Made by a program: the position numbers and the translations under genes. A stretch of 64,000 nucleotides of DNA from Bicyclus anynana (taxonomy: Eukaryota > Arthropoda > Insecta > Lepidoptera > Nymphalidae): positions 16,276,501 through 16,340,500 of the forward strand of contig NC_069083.1 in the NCBI RefSeq assembly GCF_947172395.1. The letters are read 5' to 3'. How positions within the stretch are numbered: the first letter of the stretch is position 1; each line of letters starts with the position of its first letter. The notes below the pieces were generated by a model. It was not told where the DNA came from. It worked only from the letters and a program-made list of their open reading frames with translations, and searched no databases. This document shows, piece after piece, positions 56,136-64,000 of this stretch.

Positions 56136-59100
56136 TTAACAGCAACAGCAACAGCTGGATTTTGCGCTTTCAAAGTAAGTGTATTCCTGCAATTAGAGAT
56201 GTCAAAGTCAGAACATGATTGTGTTGGAAATTAGAAGGTACTGTCACTCTAGCCATGTTACATAGCGATTCTTTTCCTACAATCACTAACGCTTCAAAAA
56301 TTAAAATATGGTACGACTAGCAAACTGAAGTGGCAGTGGGCGGGCCATATTTGTCGCAGAACAGATGGCCGTTGGAGCAGACATGTTCTGGAGTGGAGAC
56401 CACGTATCAGCAAGCGCAGAGTAGGACTAGGACTAGGACTCCAGCTAGGTGGTCCAACGATATCAAGAAGGTAGTGGGAAGTGGCTGGATGAGGAAGGAT
56501 CGTGTGTGGTGGCACGCTCTAGGAAAGGCCTTTGTCCAGCAGTGGACGGATACAGGCTGATGACTGAAGACCAATTCAATATAATCGTTATGAATGTCCA
56601 AAATAAAAAAACTTAGATGTTGTAGGTACATACTTAGAAGTCGTTCAATTAAAATTGAAACAATCATAAACTTCGGAATTTGCGAAGAACCGAATTTCGC
56701 AGCTTGTCTTGTCGCAGACGTTCGCTACTTAAGAATAAAAATATACTTACCAACAAAAAGGCCGCAGCTAAAATCAATGCCTTGTGCTTCGGTTGCACGG
56801 TTTGTACTGGATATCTGATGTTTGTAGCGAAACTGACGAGGTCGCGATCCCACGCGTGGGTAATTCTGCCCACTTGGCGGAGAGAATCGCCAGTTAAGAT
56901 CTATAATCAAATGTTTAATTGAATAATTGTTTGAGTAAATTCTATTTTATTAATAGTTCATCATCATTATCATCACCACCATCATCATCATCAATTCATC
57001 ATCATCATCAACATCATCTGATGGACGTCCACTCCTGGACATAGGCCTCTTGCAAGGACTTCCAAACACAACGGTCTCGAGCCTAAGAAGAAAAAAATTA
57101 CAACCGATCAAAGAACGAATTTAAGAAAAGAAATTCCTCAAATGACAGTATTTTAAAAATACATTGGATATTTCTACATTAACTTGTAAATGAACATAGT
57201 CGTACTTATCTTAAATAGGTACTATAACTAATATGGTCTTTTTTTTAACAGAAGAATATTTGCCATATCGTTTTTTATGAAATATGACCAATATTCAAAT
57301 TCCCCTCCAACTAGTCGGGCAAGACTGTGCTAGGAGTGGGTACGACAATAGACCAACGGGGTGGGGATCGAACCACCACCCCTCGGTGATAAGTCCGACC
57401 GCTCTTACCGTTGAGCTATTGAGGCTTATGTGACTAATATATGAAACAATAGATGGACAAGACAAAAATGTCCAAAATCTGAGATCTTACTCTGTTAGCA
57501 ATTAATCTCAGCTAAGTAAGTAATCTGCGGTCGATTCAGTAATTACTTTGATAGATGGCCGCAAAGTTCCCTCGCCTACGTAGTTAGTGAATATGTTATT
57601 GTCAGTCAATACTGTGATTGATTACAATTGCAATTTGCGACTGTAAAACCCAAGTGATTTATCACCACTGAATATCCGCTCGTTTATTATTTCAACAATT
57701 TATTCCATTGAAATTATTAATTCAGTACCATTTATTATTATGGTTATAAACACGAAAAAAATTAATCAACATTTAATAATCACGATTAAATAATAATACA
57801 AAAAAGTCGATGTGATTTTTGTCAAAAATCAAATCAAAATCAAAAATCCTTTATTTCAAGTAGGCTCAGTTTACAAGCACTTTTGACACGTCAGTTGACT
57901 ATTTGTAAAGATTCTACCACCGGTTCGGAAGGCAGGTTCTGCTGAGAAGATACCGGCAAGAAACTCAACAGTTGCTCTTTTGAAAAAGTCATACAGTATT
58001 ATAATTTACAATTGATAACAATTACAATTTCTTATAGCTTTATTTCCTATAAGAAATTGTAATTGTTATCAATTGTAAATTATAATACTGTATGACTTTT
58101 TCAAAAGAGCCATACAGTATTATAATTTATAATTGTTTTAATAATACTACTTTTTTTAACTAACGACTAATACTGACATTTTTTTAGGAATTCGGAAGCA
58201 ATTTCCGTTAATTTATAAAAACATAACAATGTAGTGAAGAATGAACTGACGGCATTGCTTGACGCCTTGGTCTATTGGAATTTTAGAAAAAAAGAAAAAA
58301 ATATAGTAGCAGTTAGACCTAAGCGTCTAATAATTTGTTTTTTTGTCTCTCATTTATTTATTTGTCATTTTTTAATTTTCAACAATGTTAATATAAAATA
58401 ATATTGAAAAACTCTTGAAAATTTATAAAAAAAATAAACCCGCAGCGGGACATTTGAGTGCCCAAGCAACCGACGCGCGGTCAGGGCTATACAGTAAGGA
58501 AACCTCCTGGAGATGTCTCGTACTTTCTAAGATATCATTTTCATTATTGAAGATTATTTGGAGACTAGATTTAAACTTTTTATCACGATCAGTCAAGGAC
58601 GTAGCCAGGATTCTATCTAGGGGGAGGGGGGAGGCCATAACAAGCTATACTTACTCAAATTAAGTAATTTTCACTTAAGTAGTCAAGGTCGTAGACAGGA
58701 TTTTAAACAGAGGGGGAGGGGGTCAGTACGTACGTCACCAATGGTCCCTCCTTCCATCCTGTATCGTAATCTAACCTTAAATTCCGAGAGTTGCAAAGAC
58801 CGACGTCGCCAGCCCGCAGGCCCTTCAATGACGTACAACACGGTGTCGTTCACGTCTCGCACCAGGTAGAATGGCACCACCCACGTCCACTGCTGCTGTA
58901 TCCTCCCGATGTAGTCTCCCGGAGGAGTCACTACCTTCATTTCCTGTTATCAGATTAAAGGAAATAGTGTTGTTACATACTCGTAGAACCTAATTAAAAT
59001 AATCATCAAACTTGACGCATAATAAGTGAGTTCGATAGAGTATTGATGGTTTAGTCACCTATAGGCAATGATATATTTTATTAAAGACATAGACATTATT

Positions 59101-62100
59101 ATTAAAGCACTAGGACGTCAAAACGGAGGCGAGCAAAGGCGTCTATTTGTCTTAATTTCATTTAGTCGCAAAGTTGTAAACAACGAAGGTTTCTTTAATA
59201 CATAACAATTCTTAAATAATGTTTACATTGCTGAGTTGTGTGATAATTTACCATAACGACAGGTTCTTAAACATTCAGTCGATTTATTTATTGACTTGAT
59301 GACTCATCGTTCAGTTTTGACTCAGGCAATATAAAACTGTGACAGTTTCTGTTCTTTTTTCAAGCTATGCTTTTCACAGTAATTGACTGCAAATAAGTTT
59401 GATGGTGATCCAGAGTATGGTAAAACGAGTTTGCCTCTTAGTCCCATTTACTCTTAACATGAAGATGTTTTATATAAATGGTAGAGAATACGATAGCCGG
59501 AAGGACATTCTCAAAGTAATTCTGAGGTACATACGCTTGGGAAACCCGGCCATAGGATATCGATTACGTAGCAGAGCGCTACGATCTATGCTACGTCTAT
59601 TACGTATCCTATTGGTTGCCCGTTCATTCTCACTCACACAGTTTCCTTCCCAGATTCGGAACTATCAAAACTATTATATTTGCTTATAATGTAGCTTTCC
59701 ATTGGTGAAAGAATTTTTCAAATCGGTTTAGTGGTTTAAGCGTAAAAGTATAACAAACTCACATTCGTTCGTTCGTCATTTATAAAGTAGTTAATATTGT
59801 TTTCTAAGTTTTAGATCTAGTCTATAACTAAAAATATGTCTGTTTTTTCTCATTTACTAACCTGTAATCTACAAGGGAACAAACAAGATGCTGCAGCCAG
59901 GCGTCTATGCAGCACCAAAGCTTCTTGTCTTGTATTGTCATGGAGATGCATGACGAAGGCTCGACCTGAGCCACACAAGCACCGTTGTGTCTTATCCGAT
60001 ACCTCACATGCTATGTAGAGAGTTTCCCCTTGTGGGACCTTCACTATGTAACGGTTCTCCGATTCTACTGTTGCAGTTACTGAAATGTAAAATCATATTT
60101 TAAACTAAACGTGTTTGCTTAATGACAAGCTGTTATGTTTCTTTACTTTAAATCATTATTTTATACAAAAGAGATAGAGCATAAACAGTCTTGCACATGA
60201 ATGGCCTCAAATTGATATCACAATAATTCTGTGATTTTTTAAATCCTTTAAGATAATAATAATTAAGAAGTCTATAAGAATTTTTTAATCCGTAATAGTT
60301 CTGAAATTCTTACAACTATTCAATGAATATGTTATTTATTTTATTTTGCTATTCTCCGTGAAAAATATCATATCATATCATAATGAAAAATTCTTTTTCT
60401 TGGCGTAACCGTCAACACGTCATCACAATATATGCAATACACCAAGTCATCCAGGACACTACCCTGCGATGTGAGGCATAACACTGAAAATGGCCCCAGC
60501 TCAGCATACGTGACCATTTGAATTAGGAGTTGTAGCGCTGATTTTCAACTGCAACCACAGATCGGGTACCGCCACAAACACTGCCAACAAAACCTTATAA
60601 TCTAAACCAAACCTACACTGACATTTAAACTAAAAATGTTTTCTAACCATCAACAAGTTCCACAGTCTGTTGTATCTGTAGACTTGTAGCGCCGATGAGG
60701 AAGTCCAGGCCGTGCATGGGGATGAATTGCCCTCTCGCGGCAGTCGATTGCCACCCTGTAGTCGACACCGGAAGCTCGGCCCGGTCACCCTCTGTAAACA
60801 ATATCAATGCAGCTTAGCATATAAACATAGAAGTGTCTGTTTGTGATTTCAAAATGAATGTGTTTTCTCAAGTCTTTTACACTTTAATTAAGTAAGTAGC
60901 TAAGTATCTTTACACGATACTAAAATACATGTTTTTTTTAAATTGTGTGACTGTCTGTTTGTCAAGGTTAATCTCTAGAACAGCCGAACTAATGGATTGG
61001 AACTTTCTTTATAGAAAACGTTATTGAGCACCATAAAGACATGTATTGAATATCCACAGTTACCAATTCATTCTAGCAGAGCTACTGCGCGTTTTGGTAT
61101 TGACTTATGATAGGGTAACCTTATTTATTGTGGATTTAGATTTTCTATACAGTTAATTAGATTTCCTATCATTAATAAAAAGAAGGCCATGGAAAATACA
61201 ATATTCCCTACGCTTCTGTATGGGTGTCAAACATGGACACTGACCAAACGAATTATTGACAAAATACAAAAATTCCAAAGAGCGACAGAGCGCAGCATGT
61301 TGGGCTTAAAACTCAGCGACCGTCAAAGGAACGTTGACATAAGGAATAGGACAAAACTAATTGATGCTGCAGAACTGGCGTGCAAACTAAAATGGCGATG
61401 GGCAGGTCACGTGGCGCGCACTAGAGACGGTCGGTGGAGCGAGAGAGTGTTACATTGGTGGCCGCGTGATCACATCCGGCCGCGCGGCAGACCGCACGCT
61501 CGTTGGAGAGACGATATCGAAGAGGTCGCAGGTCGTACATGGACGAGGCTTGCTGCAGACAGAGAGCGTTGGGTAGCGATGGAGGAGGCCTTTACCCGAA
61601 AATGGGTACCCAAATAAAACAATTAGAAAATTATCAACCTACAATAAATATTTATTATTTTAGAATTAAGTTTTGTTAATTTAATTTAGTTTTAAGTTCT
61701 TTATCCTTTTTAATTGTTTGTATTATATTATTTTGTATGTGTGATTTGGGAATAAACGGCTTATTATTATTATTATTATTATTATTATCATTAATATTTT
61801 TTTTTGAAACACGTTTCGTTAGTCTAATTCGTTTGAGTGTTTCGTTAGTCTAATCTAAAACAGAGAAAATAGTATAGGTACTTTAAATGTTTTTTTTAAA
61901 TGTTTGTCTGTGTGAAAGATTTTCGTGCGGTTATTCACAGGTAGATTAGGTAAGTGAAACGACTAAAAAAACATATTAATTTATCCAATAAAAAACAGCA
62001 TTTAATGTGGACGAAAACGCACTAATTTTAATAGATAACTCCGGCTTTAACAGGTATTAAAGTTTAATCAGACATTTGATTAGATAATTCTGTTTTTCTC

Positions 62101-63615
62101 CTAAATTGGGAATGAAAAAACTTTTATAATATCTATAGATAAATGCAATATAACATTAAATGCTTAGATAAAAACTTTCTTTCGCTCATGAGTTGAAACA
62201 ATTACTATGACGTCAATCATTGTCTACTTTTGGAAGTCTGTTTGGCTTTCAATATATGGGTGGTAATGGTAAGGTTTACTGCAGTTGTGTGCATTTTAAG
62301 AAATTAAATATCACGTGTCTCAAACGGTGAAGGAAAAACATCGTGAGGAAACCTGCATACCAGAGAATTTTGAAGTCTGTCAATCCTCATTGAGCCAGTG
62401 TGGTGGACTATTGGCCTAACCCCTCTCATTCTGAGAGGAGACTCGAGCTCAGCAGTGAGCTGAATACGGGTTGATAATGATGAATGGTAAGCTCGGGGAA
62501 GGTGCACACTTCAAACTTGCACAGCGTTTGATAGAGACAGCTGACAGACTGCACATTCTGTAACGAAACAATTTCTATTGTACCTATTTGTGTTGACGGT
62601 TACGGAGGTAAGGTAGTGACGTACAGAGGTAATTTTTGTGTAATTTTGCATAACTTCTTACCTAAGGCTGGGGGTTGTATATTGATTACGAAGGGCATTG
62701 ATCTCGTTGTATGACCCTCTAAAACAAAAACAAAGATGTTATGGTTTTTTTATATTCTAATTGTACTATTTAGCTATCTTAGGCCACCTAGTTGTAAAAT
62801 GAAAATACATTTAACCGAACCTCACTTCTTAAAGGTTATTTTATATTATAGATATATTACGTGGCTACAAAACCACCGCAAAAAGTGATCCGAATTTAGC
62901 TACTGCATTGAGCGCACACATGCATAATTTTGTGTTTACTTACATTATATATTTTCTTAAGTATATATAGTTTTTACACTTCCTGAGCACACAACTCGAC
63001 ATTGTAGACAGTATTTAGGTATTAATTGTTTAAATAACGTTCGTTGTTTAATAACCGTCTATAAATGAAATTAAGACATTTATGACATTTATGCACATTT
63101 GTCCGCCTCAGCTTTGATGTGTTGGTGCCCTATCTTTAGTATAAAATATCGTTGAAGGTAGACAATGTTACATTCGGCGATAGAGATCATTTATTGCGCT
63201 ACCTACTTTTTATAGGTATTATACGCCTGTAATAACACTTGCAATTTTATCATGATAGAACGAACGTTGATGATTATAAAAGAGCAACAGTTGAGTTTAT
63301 TGCGAACTCTTCTCAACAGAAACTGTGTTCCGGACCGGTGGCAGTTTCTACAACTAGTAAAACTCGAAGTTTTAGAAGTTGTAACTTATACCCACTTGAA
63401 ATAAACTAATTTTGAATTAGATTTGAGAAACACTGATATATAACACAATCAAAATACTTATCGTTCACTTTTTTGTCACCATAAGGATTAAAATCTAAGT
63501 TATTATCAAATAACAATGTACCATTGCAAATTTGTTCATTACCTTCAGTTGCTTCAGTGCCTTCAGATTCTACAGCTGAAGGTACGGGTCTATCGCCCGC
63601 TCTTCTGTAAGCCAT
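56136..63615 (-). CDS. Phospholipid scramblase
   Basis: Seven exons on the minus strand: 63,480-63,615, 62,662-62,718, 60,648-60,791, 59,862-60,079, 58,734-58,943, 56,751-56,900 and 56,136-56,186. Phases close to give 321 aa, within family range. The family moves phospholipids between membrane leaflets in a calcium-dependent way or acts as a signalling adaptor. Shown by MHGLDFLIGATSLQIQQTVE (about 84-103), ENRYIVKVPQGETLYIACE, CLCGSGRAFVMHLHDNTRQE, SCLFPCRLQEMKVVTPPGDY at the palmitoylation-site region, GRIQQQWTW, SEFKV, VGRITHAWDRDL, and a membrane-helix segment KHKALILAAAFLLEYTYFE (about 292-310). Two oddities: the acidic residues of the calcium motif are missing, and the protein ends with five cysteines (C317-C321). 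The start is the first ATG in an open frame with no in-frame alternative nearby. Introns hold SINEs, LINE pieces and a large palindrome. Confidence 0.9.
56290..56565 (+). pseudogene. RTE-type LINE C-terminal remnant
   Basis: Frame KLKWQWAGHICRRTDGRWS followed by VLEWRPRISKRRVG, then, after a shift, GMRKDRVWWHALGKAFVQQW. This parallels LACKLKWRWAGHVARTRDGR at 61,380. It carries a small GGACTA tandem repeat (near 56,425) at the shift. In the last scramblase intron, antisense. Confidence 0.7.
56950..57085 (-). repeat. ATC-rich microsatellite and RTE tail
   Basis: ATC/ACC triplets at 56,958-57,015, then 'tgatggacgtccactcctgg', 'acataggcctcttgcaagga' and 'cttccaaacacaacggtctc', the complement of the RTE tail. 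The microsatellite is the usual 3' end of this family. Confidence 0.65.
57294..57427 (-). repeat. tRNA-like SINE, third family
   Basis: Reverse complement reads 'caatagctcaacggtaagag' (box A) and 'ggtggttcgatccccacccc' (box B), followed by 'gttggtctattgtcgtaccc'. The T-stem pairs, but the acceptor arms do not, so I treat it as a SINE and not a working tRNA gene. Confidence 0.6.
57840..57973 (-). repeat. LINE 3'-UTR-type repeat
   Basis: 'tttatttcaagtaggctcag', 'ttctaccaccggttcggaag' and 'agataccggcaagaaactca' match a common tail family. Other copies are at 34,495-34,622, 51,885-51,965 and 63,265-63,415. It runs straight into the palindrome at 57,974. Confidence 0.65.
57974..58110. repeat. Perfect 64-bp palindrome with 9-nt loop
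   Basis: Left arm 57,974-58,037 and right arm 58,047-58,110 are exact reverse complements by eye, with loop 'ctttatttc'. Arms begin 'gctcttttgaaaaagtcata' and continue 'cagtattataatttacaatt'. Part of the arm is then repeated directly after the right arm ('catacagtattataattta'). In scramblase intron 5. Confidence 0.9.
58592..58726 (+). repeat. Direct repeat pair next to scramblase exon 5
   Basis: 'agtcaaggacgtagccagga' plus a G-rich run at about 58,594-58,635, and 'agtcaaggtcgtagacagga' plus a G-rich run at about 58,681-58,722. About 88 bases apart. The second ends within 12 bases of the scramblase exon 5 donor. Confidence 0.7.
61189..61795 (+). mobile_element. RTE-type LINE 3' end with open C-terminal frame
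   Basis: An uninterrupted frame of 142 codons (61,189-61,617) begins MENTIFPTLLYGCQTWTLTK, with IQKFQRATERSMLG, LACKLKWRWAGHVARTRDGR, RPRGRPHARWRDDIEEVAG and ends FTRKWVPK. This is the end of an RTE-clade reverse transcriptase protein. A short 3' tail with 'aataaacggcttattatt' runs into an ATT microsatellite. The 5' part is missing. In scramblase intron 2, antisense. The intact frame suggests a fairly recent insertion. Confidence 0.8.
62284..62490 (+). repeat. SINE family A, 5'-truncated
   Basis: Begins in the body at 'gttgtgtgcattttaagaaa', with 'aacctgcataccagagaatt', and ends 'ctgaatacgggttgataatg' then ATGAATGG. A deletion removes part of the 'ctctgcgtgtgtg' block. Confidence 0.75.
63265..63415 (+). 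repeat. LINE 3'-UTR-type repeat
   Basis: 'ataaaagagcaacagttgag', 'aactcttctcaacagaaact' and 'ttccggaccggtggcagttt', ending 'acttgaaataaactaatttt'. Same family as 34,495-34,622. It lies 65 bases from scramblase exon 1. Confidence 0.6.
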
Positions 63616-63892
63616 GGCTGCTAAACCTCAAACACTGCTTAATAATGTGAAAAATCTTTAATTAAGATGTTCTTTGTCATTAGAACACGGCGATACTGTG
63701 TTATCGACACGATTCAATCGGCCGGCCTGTTATCAACTGATAAATGTTTGCTATTATCATTGGTGAACATGTTGCTGTGTATGTGGCTTAGTTCATGCAG
63801 TTTTAGGATGCCGTAATCACACAATAACATTTGGCTACATATCTTGGAAATGCGTTACTATTTAACCTGCGCTTAAGTGGGTTACCCACCGG
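63616..63892. other. Scramblase 5' flank
   Basis: About 280 bases upstream of the minus-strand start. No confident TATA or initiator was found; no gene or RNA was recognised. Confidence 0.4.
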
Positions 63893-64000
63893 GTAGGGGT
63901 AGGGTAGGGGTAGGGTAGGGGTAGGGTAGGGGTAGGGTAGGGTAGGGTAGGGGTAGGGTAGGGGTAGGGTAGGGTAGGGTATGGTAGGGTAGGGTAGGGT
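63893..64000 (+). repeat. TAGGG / TAGGGG minisatellite
   Basis: Alternating units of TAGGG and TAGGGG run to the end of the window with one ATGG interruption near 63,980. The array continues beyond it. The insect telomere unit is TTAGG, which differs. The G-rich strand could form G-quadruplexes. Confidence 0.9.

Noticed and set aside
55945..56139. A 64-codon plus frame
   Set aside because: Mostly inside a MITE and overlapping the scramblase last exon on the other strand.
57294..57427. A tRNA gene on the minus strand
   Set aside because: A and B boxes are good, but the acceptor arms do not pair and the sequence continues as a SINE body.
63893..64000. A chromosome end
   Set aside because: The unit is TAGGG/TAGGGG and not the insect TTAGG; genes run right up to it, and the array continues past the window.
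1..64000. CRISPR arrays, operons, riboswitches or prokaryotic defence genes
   Set aside because: The window is eukaryotic with spliced genes; no regularly spaced short direct repeats with unique spacers were seen.

Overview
The window looks like a lepidopteran (moth or butterfly) nuclear genome. It is AT-rich, has long introns with GT-AG borders, and is full of short interspersed repeats: tRNA-headed SINEs, Helitron-like copies that start TC-TATACTAATA and end near CTAG, RTE-type LINE tails, and MITEs. No bacterial, organellar or viral gene set was seen. Species assignment is not possible from sequence reading alone.

Layout. 0-10.6 kb is gene-poor and holds SINE, Helitron-like and LINE debris. 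About 10.7-28.4 kb (+) is a PRL-1 type protein tyrosine phosphatase (four coding exons, 171 aa), with probable 5' non-coding exons far upstream and a 200-base assembly gap (22,754-22,953) in its first coding intron. 28.4-32.45 kb is intergenic, with hairpins, a MITE and a ~180-bp tandem array. 32.49-40.64 kb (-) is a complete class II CPD DNA photolyase (eight exons, 507 aa). 40.7-48.2 kb holds repeats and a decayed DIRS-type (tyrosine recombinase) retrotransposon with inverted termini. 48.29-54.99 kb (-) is an ANKMY1-like MORN/ankyrin/MYND protein (about 15 exons, about 1,092 aa). 56.14-63.62 kb (-) is a phospholipid scramblase (seven exons, 321 aa) with an unusual five-cysteine C-terminus. 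The window ends in a TAGGG/TAGGGG minisatellite.

The four genes are ordinary, unrelated housekeeping or signalling genes with no functional link visible in the sequence. The exon chains were assembled by hand from splice signals, reading phase and recalled family motifs. Phases close for PRL-1, photolyase and scramblase. In the ANKMY1-like gene one junction (exon 8 to 9) needs a weak donor and is uncertain. I see no convincing new biological system. The best leads are the scramblase C-terminus and its degenerate calcium motif, a fragmentary copy of the photolyase terminal exon inside a tandem array, the repeat-rich gag region and paired inverted ends of the DIRS element, and several very long perfect palindromes.
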